Source: an uncultured Bulleidia sp. (lineage in GTDB: Bacteria; Bacillota_I; Bacilli_A; Erysipelotrichales; Erysipelotrichaceae). From it: a DNA stretch of 42,692 nt. A program made the translations under genes and the position numbers. This document shows positions 8,475-16,187 of the stretch, piece after piece. The stretch's first letter is position 1, and each line of letters opens with the position of its first letter. The notes under the pieces are model-generated. The model was not told the DNA's origin and made no database searches. It was given only the letters and a program-made list of their open reading frames with translations. The DNA lies in assembly GCA_934725105.1 (NCBI GenBank), contig CAKVBD010000020.1:1-42692 (forward strand), in the 5' to 3' direction.

Positions 8475-9747
8475 AAATGAAGAAGAAACAACACAGACAA
8501 AAAAGGCCTCTGTAAAGAAGACAGATGCTAAAAAAACGAAAAAAGAAGAAAAGAAAATCGAAGGTACAAAGGGCAAAGGCGGCAATTCTCAAGTCAAGAC
8601 ACTGGATGAATTGAAAGAAGATTATAAAAAGATCTATGCTGAAGAAGGAATCATCTACCAGAAAGATATCATGGCTTCTTTAGAAAAGCTGGATATGAAT
8701 GATGATGATCTTGATGGCTTATGGGACTGGTTCAGAAATGAAAATATCGATATCTCTGAAGATGAAGATATCCAGGATGAACTGGAAGCAGATTTACTTG
8801 ATGATGAATCTGATGATGTTGATGATGACGATGATGAACATCCAAAGGCTGATGTAGATATTCGTACAATTGATCAGATTTCTCGTGCAGTCATGCATGG
8901 AAATGCACAGGTTCAATTGAATGATCCAGTAAAAATGTATCTGAAGGAAATTGGTAGAGTTCCTCTATTAAAACCTGAAGATGAGCCAGAAATTGCAAAG
9001 AGAATTGAAGAAGGTGATGAAGAAGCAAGAAATATCTTGATTACTTCTAACCTCAGACTTGTTGTATCTATTGCTAAAAAATATGTTGGTAGAGGCATGC
9101 TTTTCTTGGATTTGATCCAGGAAGGTAATATGGGTCTTGTCAAGGCAGTTGAAAAGTTTGACTATACAAAGGGATTTAAATTCTCTACATACGCTACATG
9201 GTGGATCAGACAGGCAATTACACGTGCCATTGCTGATCAGGCACGTACAATTCGTATTCCTGTTCATATGGTTGAAACAATCAACAAATTAACACGTATT
9301 CAGCGTCAGTTAGTTCAGGAATTGGGACGTGATCCAACAGCAGAAGAAATTGCTGCGAAGATGGATGGTATTTCTGCAGAAAAGGTGAGAGAAATTCAGA
9401 AGATTGCCTTAGAACCTGTTTCTTTGGAAACACCAATTGGTGAAGAAGATGATTCTCATTTAGGTGACTTCATTGAAGATAAGGATGCAATGAGTCCTGA
9501 TCAGTATGCAAGTAACCAGCTGTTAAAAGATGAAATCAATGCAGTTCTTTCTGGTTTGACAGAAAGAGAAGAAAAAGTACTTCGTCTGCGTTTTGGTTTA
9601 TATGATGGACGTACTAGAACACTGGAAGAAGTTGGTAAAGAATTTAACGTTACACGTGAACGTATTCGTCAGATCGAAGCAAAAGCTTTGCGTAAGTTAA
9701 AACATCCAACAAGAAGCAAGAGATTAAAGGATTTCTTTGATAAATAA
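8443..9747 (+). CDS. rpoD: Primary sigma factor SigA (RpoD)
   Basis: This is the housekeeping sigma factor that directs RNA polymerase to TTGACA/TATAAT promoters. Region 2 (YATWWIRQAITRAIADQ), region 3 and region 4 with the -35 recognition helix (VTRERIRQIEAKALRKLKHP) are complete. The 434 residues include an unusual N-terminus: about 50 residues very rich in K, T and E, then region 1.1, then an acidic run (DDESDDVDDDDDE). The start has AGGAGA seven bases upstream and lies inside the end of dnaG, with 32 bp of overlap. It is followed without a gap by trmK through a TAATG junction. Confidence 0.97.
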   Translation: MKKTKTAATSENEEETTQTKKASVKKTDAKKTKKEEKKIEGTKGKGGNSQVKTLDELKEDYKKIYAEEGIIYQKDIMASLEKLDMNDDDLDGLWDWFRNENIDISEDEDIQDELEADLLDDESDDVDDDDDEHPKADVDIRTIDQISRAVMHGNAQVQLNDPVKMYLKEIGRVPLLKPEDEPEIAKRIEEGDEEARNILITSNLRLVVSIAKKYVGRGMLFLDLIQEGNMGLVKAVEKFDYTKGFKFSTYATWWIRQAITRAIADQARTIRIPVHMVETINKLTRIQRQLVQELGRDPTAEEIAAKMDGISAEKVREIQKIALEPVSLETPIGEEDDSHLGDFIEDKDAMSPDQYASNQLLKDEINAVLSGLTEREEKVLRLRFGLYDGRTRTLEEVGKEFNVTRERIRQIEAKALRKLKHPTRSKRLKDFFDK

Positions 9748-10406
9748 TGGCAAATATCCGTATTGAAACAATCGCGGATATGGTAAAAGAGGGCATGGTC
9801 GTAGCAGATATTGGTACAGACCATGCTCTCTTACCTATTCTGCTTGTACAAAATAACAAATCTCATAAAGTATATGCTTGTGATATTGCAGAAGGACCTT
9901 TAGCTTCCGCAAAGGCAAATATTGAAAAGCATCACTATTCCTCTTTGATCCAAACGATTTTATCCAATGGGTTTGAACATGTTCCTGATGATACTGAAGT
10001 CGCAGTCATAGCGGGAATGGGATATTTAACTGCTTGTGGTATTCTGGATAAAGCAATGCATCGCTTGCCTTCTTTCAGACAGATCATTCTAGAAATCAAT
10101 CGTGATCCAGATGAAATGAGAAAATGGATTTCTTCTCATCATTTCACAATTGTTGAAGAAAGATATGTTCATGAAAGAAATCATGATTATGTCATTATGA
10201 GTTTTACATGTGAATATCATCCTTCCTATACAGAAGAAGAAATTTTGTTAGGACCTGTATTGATGCAGAAAAAAGAAGATGATTATATTGCATATTGTCA
10301 AAAACAATATGAAAAATATAAAACAATTCTTGAAAAATCTTCTGGAAGATCGGATGCTTCCATACAAAAAAAATTCCTCATCCTCGAGGAATTCTTAAAA
10401 CAATGA
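9747..10406 (+). CDS. trmK: tRNA (adenine(22)-N1)-methyltransferase TrmK
   Basis: TrmK is an SAM-dependent methyltransferase that makes m1A22 in tRNA of Gram-positive bacteria (the YqfN family). The SAM-binding segment VADIGTDHALLPILL near residue 20 is characteristic, with AVIAGMGYL as the second motif. The length of 219 residues is normal. The ATG overlaps the rpoD stop codon (TAATG), so translation is probably coupled. In Bacillus this gene follows rpoD and precedes a Nif3-like gene (yqfO), ispH and cshB. Here Nif3 is absent, and ispH-cshB lie 23 kb away. Confidence 0.93.
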   Translation: MANIRIETIADMVKEGMVVADIGTDHALLPILLVQNNKSHKVYACDIAEGPLASAKANIEKHHYSSLIQTILSNGFEHVPDDTEVAVIAGMGYLTACGILDKAMHRLPSFRQIILEINRDPDEMRKWISSHHFTIVEERYVHERNHDYVIMSFTCEYHPSYTEEEILLGPVLMQKKEDDYIAYCQKQYEKYKTILEKSSGRSDASIQKKFLILEEFLKQ

Positions 10407-10436
10407 AAAAAAGACTTCGATGTGAAGTCTTTTTTT
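10407..10436. terminator. Bidirectional terminator between trmK and rpsT
   Basis: AAAAAAGACTTC (10407-10418) and GAAGTCTTTTTT (10424-10435) form a 12-bp stem around a 5-nt loop. The A run and T run allow use in both directions between two convergent genes. Confidence 0.9.
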
Positions 10437-10446
10437 ATGCAATTCA

Positions 10447-10710
10447 TTAAGCGATTGAATTCACTGCCTTAGCGAGTCTAGACTTCTGACGAGCTACGTA
10501 GTTCTTCTTCTTAATAGAAGATACGATTGCCTTATCAAGAGCCTTGTTAGCAACGTTATATGCCTTAACAGCTTCTTCCTTGTTTCCTGCTTCTACAGCA
10601 ACAAGAACCTTCTTAATAGCTGTCTTGAGTTCACTCTTCTGACCAGCTTTGGCATTCTGTCTCTTAAGGTTAGTCAATGCACGTTTCTTCTGTGACTTGA
10701 TATTTGCCAT
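10447..10710 (-). CDS. rpsT: 30S ribosomal protein S20
   Basis: S20 binds 16S rRNA early in 30S assembly. The 87-residue basic protein starts MANIKSQKKRALTNLKRQNA and contains VAVEAGNKEEAVKAYNVANKALDKA, both typical. The start is supported by GGAGGTG seven bases upstream. It is a single-gene unit with a strong promoter on the minus strand and a shared terminator at its end. It separates trmK from fmt, which lie on the opposite strand. Confidence 0.97.
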   Translation of the reverse strand: MANIKSQKKRALTNLKRQNAKAGQKSELKTAIKKVLVAVEAGNKEEAVKAYNVANKALDKAIVSSIKKKNYVARQKSRLAKAVNSIA

Positions 10711-10743
10711 GAGAACACCTCCATCCTTCTTTTAGCAGAAGTG

Positions 10744-10772
10744 ATTATAACAAATCAAGTATAAAAATGCAA
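10744..10772 (-). promoter_or_regulatory. Strong predicted promoter of rpsT
   Basis: On the minus strand, TTGCAT (10772-10767) and TATAAT (10749-10744) have a 17-bp spacer. Transcription would begin about 25-30 bp before the rpsT start codon. Confidence 0.75.
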
Positions 10773-10822
10773 TGAAATAGTTATCCGTTTACTGTATAAT
10801 TATACGACAGTAGGAGGTACCT

Positions 10823-11761
10823 ATGAACAAGACTAGAATTATATTTTTTGGAACGCCAGAATTTGCGGTCTCCATTTTACAGACATTAATAGATTTAAAT
10901 TGTAATGTTGTTGCGTGTGTTTCCCAGCCAGATCGTCCCGTTGGAAGAAAACATGTGATCACACCAACACCAGTGCATGCATTATGTATTGAACATAATA
11001 TCCCATGTATTCAGCCAGAAAAACTATCAAAAGAAGTTGATGCCGTATTTGCATATGAACCAGAACTCATTATTACATGTGCATATGGTCAGTTTGTACC
11101 AAGTACGATTTTGAACTATCCAAAATATGGCTGTATAAATATTCATCCTTCTTTACTTCCAAAGTTTAGAGGTGGTGCACCAATTCATCATGCAATCATG
11201 GCATCTGAAACAAAGACAGGTGTTTCTTTGATGCAGATGATTCAAAGAATGGATGCAGGTAAGGTATATGCCCAGGTGGAACTTCCAATTGAGGAAGATG
11301 AAACACAACAGGAATTATCTGTTCGCTTGAACCATGCAGCATGTCAATTGTTAAAAGACAATCTGCAAGATTATATTGATGGAAAGCTTCCTGGTGTTGA
11401 ACAAGATGAATCAAAAGTGACCATTGGGAATAACATCACAAAAGAAGAGGAAGAAGTACATTTTGCCTCTGAAGATATTCATCAGATCTATGACCATATT
11501 CGTGCCTTGATTGACTGGCCAATTGCATATGGTGTATTAGATGGGAAACGTATTAAATTTCATAAAGTGCGTAAGCAGGTTTGTGAAGTGACACAAAAAG
11601 CAGGAGAAGTTATTGGTTTTAAAGATCATGCACTCGAAGTTGCATGTACTGGCGGTATCTTAAAGATTTATGAGCTGCAGATGGAAGGCAAGAAGAAAAT
11701 GGATGCAGATGCATTTAAAAATGGCTATGCAAGCGAAGTCACTGGAAAGGTATTTGAATAA
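10823..11761 (+). CDS. fmt: Methionyl-tRNA formyltransferase
   Basis: Fmt formylates initiator Met-tRNA using 10-formyltetrahydrofolate. The N-terminal catalytic domain begins RIIFFGTPEFAVSIL. It contains INIHPSLLPKFRGGAPI with the active-site Asn and His, and RMDAGKVYAQ with the catalytic Asp. The C-terminal half is the usual OB-like tRNA-binding domain. The length of 312 residues is normal. TAGGAGG lies seven bases before the ATG. A TATAAT box at 10795-10800 with a weak -35 is the likely promoter. The deformylase gene often found beside fmt is not here; lepA follows after 2 bp. Confidence 0.96.
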   Translation: MNKTRIIFFGTPEFAVSILQTLIDLNCNVVACVSQPDRPVGRKHVITPTPVHALCIEHNIPCIQPEKLSKEVDAVFAYEPELIITCAYGQFVPSTILNYPKYGCINIHPSLLPKFRGGAPIHHAIMASETKTGVSLMQMIQRMDAGKVYAQVELPIEEDETQQELSVRLNHAACQLLKDNLQDYIDGKLPGVEQDESKVTIGNNITKEEEEVHFASEDIHQIYDHIRALIDWPIAYGVLDGKRIKFHKVRKQVCEVTQKAGEVIGFKDHALEVACTGGILKIYELQMEGKKKMDADAFKNGYASEVTGKVFE

Positions 11762-11763
11762 AG

Positions 11764-13572
11764 ATGGATCAAAAACACATTCGAAATTTTTGTATTATTG
11801 CCCATATTGATCATGGCAAATCAACACTTGCTGACCGTATTCTTGAAATGACAGATACTGTTCAGCAGCGTGATATGAAAGCACAGCTGCTTGATGACAT
11901 GGATCTTGAAAGAGAAAGAGGAATTACAATCAAGCTGAATGCGGTACAGCTTTCCTATACCGCAAAAAATGGAGAAGAATATCTCTTCAATCTGATTGAC
12001 ACGCCAGGTCACGTAGACTTTTCCTATGAAGTATCTAGATCTCTTGCCGCATGTGAAGGTGCAATCTTAGTTGTAGATGCAACACAAGGGGTACAGGCAC
12101 AGACACTAGCCAATACATATCTTGCTTTAGACAATGATCTGGAAATTATTCCAGTCATCAATAAAGTTGACATGAATAATGCACAGCCTGAAGTTACAAA
12201 AGAAGAAATTGAAAATATCATTGGTTTAGACTGCAGTGATGCACCATTGATTTCCGCAAGAAGTGGTCTCAATGTAGATCAGGTACTAGAGCAGATCGTA
12301 GAAAAGATTCCTTGTCCAAGTGGAGATAAAGATGCACCTTTACAAGCTCTTGTATTTGATTCCTTCTATGATCCATATCGTGGTGTCATTGCTTTGGTTA
12401 GAATTCGTGAAGGAGAACTTAAAGTTGGTGATAAGATCCGCTTTATGGAAACAGGTGCAGAATATGAAGTTCTAGAAGCTGGTATTCGAAATCCAAAAGA
12501 AGTCAAAGTTAATAAACTGATCAATGGTGACGTTGGATGGTTTGCCGCAAGTATGAAAGATATTCATGAAGTACTTGTAGGTGATACGGTTACAAGTGCA
12601 GATCGTCCTTGTGAAAAGCCATTGGAAGGATATCGTAAAATGAACCCAATGGTATATTGTGGATTGTATCCAAGTGATGCCGCAAAATATCAGGATCTGC
12701 ACGATGCATTAGACAAGCTGCAGTTGAATGATGCTTCTTTACAATATGAACCAGAAACATCACAGGCACTTGGATTTGGATTCAGATGTGGATTTTTAGG
12801 TCTTCTGCATATGGATGTCATCCAGGAAAGACTGGAAAGAGAATATAATCTTGACTTGATTGCGACAGCGCCATCTGTTATCTATCATGTATATCTTTCT
12901 GATGGAACAATGATTGAAATTGATAACCCGGCAAAAATGCCAGATGCTTCTTCAATTGATCATGTAGAAGAACCATATGTTAAAGCATCCATCATGGTAC
13001 CAGATCAATTCATTGGTGCAGTTATGGAACTATGCCAGGGAAAAAGAGGAATCTATCAGACAATGGAAGTCATTGATGCGGGTAGAAATACAATTATCTA
13101 TGAAATGCCATTATCTGAAATCATCTTTGATTTCTTTGATCGTTTGAAATCCAGTTCTAAGGGATATGCTTCTTTGGACTATGAATTGATTGGCTATCGT
13201 AAAGATGATCTTGTAAGAATGGATATTCTTTTGAATGGGGAAGCGGTCGACGCATTGTCTGTCATTATTCACCGTTCTGAAAGCTATCGCAGAGGTAGTG
13301 AAATTACTTCTAAATTAAAGGATCTGATTCCTAAGCAGCAGTTTGAAATTCCAGTACAGGCTGCTTTAGGTGGAAAAATCATTGCACGTACAAATATTAA
13401 ATCTTTACGTAAAAACGTATTGGCAAAGTGTTATGGCGGTGATATTTCTAGAAAGAAGAAATTGTTAGAGAAGCAGAAAGAAGGTAAGAAACGTATGAAG
13501 GCAGTTGGTTCTGTAGTTATTCCACAGGAAGCTTTCATGGCAGTTCTATCTATGGATGATGACAACAGCTAA
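11764..13572 (+). CDS. lepA: Translation elongation factor 4 (LepA)
   Basis: LepA is a ribosome-associated GTPase related to EF-G, implicated in 30S maturation and back-translocation. The motifs are G1 AHIDHGKSTLAD, the switch RGITIKL, G3 DTPGHVDF and G4 NKVD. The C-terminal LepA-specific domain is recognisable from KAVGSVVIPQEAFMAVL. The length of 602 residues is standard. It begins 2 bp after the fmt stop, without a strong ribosome binding site of its own, and overlaps hemW at the 3' end. The lepA-hemW order is common in Bacillota. Confidence 0.97.
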   Translation: MDQKHIRNFCIIAHIDHGKSTLADRILEMTDTVQQRDMKAQLLDDMDLERERGITIKLNAVQLSYTAKNGEEYLFNLIDTPGHVDFSYEVSRSLAACEGAILVVDATQGVQAQTLANTYLALDNDLEIIPVINKVDMNNAQPEVTKEEIENIIGLDCSDAPLISARSGLNVDQVLEQIVEKIPCPSGDKDAPLQALVFDSFYDPYRGVIALVRIREGELKVGDKIRFMETGAEYEVLEAGIRNPKEVKVNKLINGDVGWFAASMKDIHEVLVGDTVTSADRPCEKPLEGYRKMNPMVYCGLYPSDAAKYQDLHDALDKLQLNDASLQYEPETSQALGFGFRCGFLGLLHMDVIQERLEREYNLDLIATAPSVIYHVYLSDGTMIEIDNPAKMPDASSIDHVEEPYVKASIMVPDQFIGAVMELCQGKRGIYQTMEVIDAGRNTIIYEMPLSEIIFDFFDRLKSSSKGYASLDYELIGYRKDDLVRMDILLNGEAVDALSVIIHRSESYRRGSEITSKLKDLIPKQQFEIPVQAALGGKIIARTNIKSLRKNVLAKCYGGDISRKKKLLEKQKEGKKRMKAVGSVVIPQEAFMAVLSMDDDNS

Positions 13573-14650
13573 TTATTTATATGTTCATATTCCATTCTGT
13601 AAAACGATTTGCTACTATTGTGATTTTGTTCATCGTGTATATCATGAAGATATCGCTGATGCATATCTTGTATCGTTGCAGAAAGAAATCGAAAGCAAAC
13701 AGATTTCTAGTTTAAAGACGATTTATATTGGTGGAGGTACGCCAACAAGTCTCAATGAAAGACAACTGGATACATTACTTTCACTTTTTGATGCATATGT
13801 ATGTGAAGTTGAAGAATATACGATTGAAATCAATCCAGAAACGTTAACAGAAGAAAAGATACAGATTTTAAAGAAGCATGGAGTAAATCGTGTTTCGATT
13901 GGACTGCAGACAACAGAAGATAGACTGTTAAAGCTGATGAATCGTCATCATACATTTTCAAACGTGCAGTCTGTTGTGTCTTTATTAAGGCAATATGGAA
14001 TTAATAACATTTCATTAGACATTATGTATTCTTTACCATTTCAAACAATGGAATCTCTAAAGAAGAGTGTCAATGATGCATTATCTTTGCATCCAACACA
14101 TTTATCACTCTACTCTTTAACAATTGAAGAAAATACGGTCTTTGAAAGAAAAGGATATGATCATCTAGATGAAGATACAGAAGCAGATATGTATGAATGG
14201 ATCGTACAGAAACTGAATGCTTCTTGTTATCATCAATATGAAGTATCAAATTTTGCATTGGAAGGATATGAATCACAACATAATCAGGCATATTGGAGAT
14301 ATGAAGATTTTTATGGATGTGGTGCTGGTGCAAGTGGAAAAGAAAATCATATCCGATATGAAAAAAGTAAAGATATCAGACAATATATACAAGATCCATT
14401 TCAGCAGGAAGAAATTCTCTTAGATAAAAAAGATGAAATGTTTGAAAATATTATGATGTCTTTAAGAATGAAACAAGGAATGGATATTCATACATTTGAT
14501 GAGCGTTTCCAGACATCATTTATTGATGTTTACGGAGAAAAGATCAAACCTTTGATGCAAAGAGGTCTTGTTGAAATTGTAAATGGATATTTTCGTTGCA
14601 GCGAACAAGGGTTTGAAATTATGAATTCAATTCTTGTAGAGCTGATGTAG
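13556..14650 (+). CDS. hemW: HemW-type radical SAM heme chaperone
   Basis: The protein belongs to the HemW/HemN-like radical SAM family. The cluster motif CKTICYYC gives C15, C19 and C22, and the segment SQHNQAYWRYEDFYGCGAGA carries the HNQAYW signature that separates HemW (heme chaperone) from the coproporphyrinogen oxidase HemN. The length of 364 residues fits. The start lies within the last codons of lepA (17 bp of overlap). Two adjacent ATGs (13556, 13559) are possible, and neither has a clear ribosome binding site, so translation is probably coupled to lepA. No heme biosynthesis gene is nearby, so the physiological heme target is unknown. Confidence 0.9.
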   Translation: MMTTANYLYVHIPFCKTICYYCDFVHRVYHEDIADAYLVSLQKEIESKQISSLKTIYIGGGTPTSLNERQLDTLLSLFDAYVCEVEEYTIEINPETLTEEKIQILKKHGVNRVSIGLQTTEDRLLKLMNRHHTFSNVQSVVSLLRQYGINNISLDIMYSLPFQTMESLKKSVNDALSLHPTHLSLYSLTIEENTVFERKGYDHLDEDTEADMYEWIVQKLNASCYHQYEVSNFALEGYESQHNQAYWRYEDFYGCGAGASGKENHIRYEKSKDIRQYIQDPFQQEEILLDKKDEMFENIMMSLRMKQGMDIHTFDERFQTSFIDVYGEKIKPLMQRGLVEIVNGYFRCSEQGFEIMNSILVELM

Positions 14651-14658
14651 GAGAAATT

Positions 14659-15033
14659 ATGGCAGGCGGATTAAAAAAATCAAATATTAAGAAAAAGAGT
14701 CAAAGAGCAGAAGTCATGGCTGAAGAAAGACGCATAGAACAAGAAAAAGAACAGGCCAAGAAAGATGCAGCAATCAGAAAGAAAAAGAATTATAACAAGA
14801 ATGCAATTGATACAATGTTCCCATTGTATGGATTGATTGGTGCATTTTTATCAGTCTTGTTTAACCAGATCGGTATCTTTTCTCTTGTTGCATTAGTGCT
14901 TGGATTTTTAGGCATGAAAAGAAATGCAGATAAAAAAGACAAGTTCTTTTACATCGCAATTGCGGATATTGTTGTGGGATTGATTACTGCAGTATTATTT
15001 GTCTTATTTATTACGGGTGTAATTCATCAATAA
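14659..15033 (+). CDS. Small membrane protein with charged N-terminus
   Basis: I do not recognise a family. Of 124 residues, about the first 48 are very rich in K, E, Q and A and could form a cytoplasmic amphipathic helix or coiled coil. Hydrophobic segments follow at about 53-72, 74-86 and 97-120, with a basic KRNADKKDK loop between them, suggesting a tetraspanin-like or hairpin membrane protein. TAGGAGAAA precedes the ATG. It is 8 bp behind hemW, so it is probably transcribed with lepA-hemW, and 4 bp before the rpsO promoter. Confidence 0.75.
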   Translation: MAGGLKKSNIKKKSQRAEVMAEERRIEQEKEQAKKDAAIRKKKNYNKNAIDTMFPLYGLIGAFLSVLFNQIGIFSLVALVLGFLGMKRNADKKDKFFYIAIADIVVGLITAVLFVLFITGVIHQ

Positions 15034-15036
15034 GCC

Positions 15037-15065
15037 TTGCACATCGATTCGATTAGTGATATAGT
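15037..15065 (+). promoter_or_regulatory. Predicted promoter of rpsO
   Basis: TTGCAC (15037-15042) and TATAGT (15060-15065) are separated by 17 bp, and a TGA directly before the -10 box makes it an extended -10. Transcription would start near 15072, exactly at the base of the leader structure. Confidence 0.75.
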
Positions 15066-15070
15066 ATCAA

Positions 15071-15124
15071 AGCTTTTAGGACTGGGAATACCGTTCCTCT
15101 AGCGATATGCTCGGTGTAAAAGTT
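15071..15124 (+). promoter_or_regulatory. Structured rpsO leader, probable S15 autoregulatory element
   Basis: The 5' leader can fold into a three-way junction. The outer stem is AGCTTTTA (15071-15078) with TAAAAGTT (15117-15124). The first hairpin is GGACTGG (15079-15085) with CCGTTCC (15091-15097). The second is AGCG (15101-15104) with TGCT (15108-15111). S15 binds three-way junctions in 16S rRNA and represses its own mRNA through such mimics in several bacteria. That role here is inferred from position and shape, not from a matched family. Confidence 0.5.
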
Positions 15125-15149
15125 ATCAGAAAGAAAGAGGAAAATAAAA

Positions 15150-15416
15150 ATGTTATCAAACGAAAAGAAAGCTGAAATCGTAAAGAACTTTGGCCGTAAG
15201 GAAGGCGATACAGGTTCTACAGAAGTACAGGTTGCTTTATTAACAGAACAGATCAACGTTCTTACAGAGCACATGAAGGCTAACAAGAAGGACTATTCTT
15301 CTAACCGTGGTCTATTAAAGATGGTTGGACGTAGAAGAAGTCTATTAGCTCACTTAAAGAGCAAGGATGTTAACCGTTACAGAGATCTTGTTCAGAAGTT
15401 AGGCTTAAGAAAGTAA
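15150..15416 (+). CDS. rpsO: 30S ribosomal protein S15
   Basis: S15 is a primary 16S rRNA-binding protein that organises the central domain of the 30S subunit. The 88-residue protein is typical: KNFGRKEGDTGSTEVQVALL, then LLKMVGRRRSLLAHL, ending VQKLGLRK. AAAGAGGAAAA lies before the ATG. It has its own promoter, a probable regulatory leader and a strong terminator, so it forms a separate transcription unit. In many bacteria rpsO is directly followed by pnp; here an ABC transporter unit lies between them. Confidence 0.98.
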   Translation: MLSNEKKAEIVKNFGRKEGDTGSTEVQVALLTEQINVLTEHMKANKKDYSSNRGLLKMVGRRRSLLAHLKSKDVNRYRDLVQKLGLRK

Positions 15417-15434
15417 TACATTTCAAGCAAAATG

Positions 15435-15462
15435 ACACTAGCATAAAGCTAGTGTTTTTTTT
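15435..15462 (+). terminator. rpsO terminator
   Basis: ACACTAGC (15435-15442) and GCTAGTGT (15448-15455) form an 8-bp stem with the loop ATAAA, followed by a run of eight T. Confidence 0.93.
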
Positions 15463-15485
15463 ATAATACAAGTAAGGTAAAAGAG

Positions 15486-16187
15486 ATGAGTTATATTGAA
15501 TTTCGTGATGTAAAAAAGACATATCATGTCGGTGAAGTAGATATTCATGCATTGGCAGGTGCTTCCTTTCAAGTTGAAAAAGGGGAGTTTATTGTTGTTG
15601 CGGGTGCTTCTGGTGCTGGAAAAAGTACAATATTAAATATTTTAGGTGGAATGGATACCTGTACAAGTGGTGAAATTCTAGTAGATGGAAAAAGAATTGA
15701 TTCTTTGAATGAAAGACAGCTGACAGATTATCGTCGATTTGATATTGGATTTGTGTTCCAGTTCTATAATCTGGTACAGAATTTAACTGCGTTAGAAAAC
15801 GTCGAATTGGCAACAGAAATTTGCAAGAATCCGCTAGATCCTAATGAAATTTTAGATAAAGTTGGACTGCAGGATCGAAAAAACAATTTTCCTTCACAGT
15901 TATCTGGCGGGGAACAGCAAAGAGTTGCAATTGCACGTGCACTGGCAAAAAATCCAAAGCTTTTATTGTGTGATGAACCAACAGGTGCCTTGGATTATGT
16001 GACTGGCAAACAGATTTTAAAGCTTTTGCAGGAAACTTGTCGAAAGCAGAATATGACAGTGATTGTAATTACACACAATCTTGCGATTACTCCAATGGGA
16101 GATCGTGTACTTAGAGTTAAGAATGGGTTGATTGTATCTGATACAGTCAATGAACATCCACAGGATATTGAAACAATCGAATGGTAA
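15486..16187 (+). CDS. ABC transporter ATP-binding protein (MacB/LolD-like)
   Basis: This is the cytoplasmic ATPase partner of the FtsX-type permease that follows. The 233 residues contain Walker A GASGAGKST, the Q-loop at VFQFYNLVQNLT, the signature LSGGEQQR, Walker B LLLCDEPTGALD and the H-loop VIVITHN. This places it in the MacB/LolD/FtsE class, whose members drive mechanical work or export of peptides, lipids or drugs rather than nutrient import. A TATAAT at 15462-15467, just after the rpsO terminator stem, may be its promoter. Its 3' end overlaps the permease start by 7 bp. The substrate is unknown. Confidence 0.93.
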   Translation: MSYIEFRDVKKTYHVGEVDIHALAGASFQVEKGEFIVVAGASGAGKSTILNILGGMDTCTSGEILVDGKRIDSLNERQLTDYRRFDIGFVFQFYNLVQNLTALENVELATEICKNPLDPNEILDKVGLQDRKNNFPSQLSGGEQQRVAIARALAKNPKLLLCDEPTGALDYVTGKQILKLLQETCRKQNMTVIVITHNLAITPMGDRVLRVKNGLIVSDTVNEHPQDIETIEW

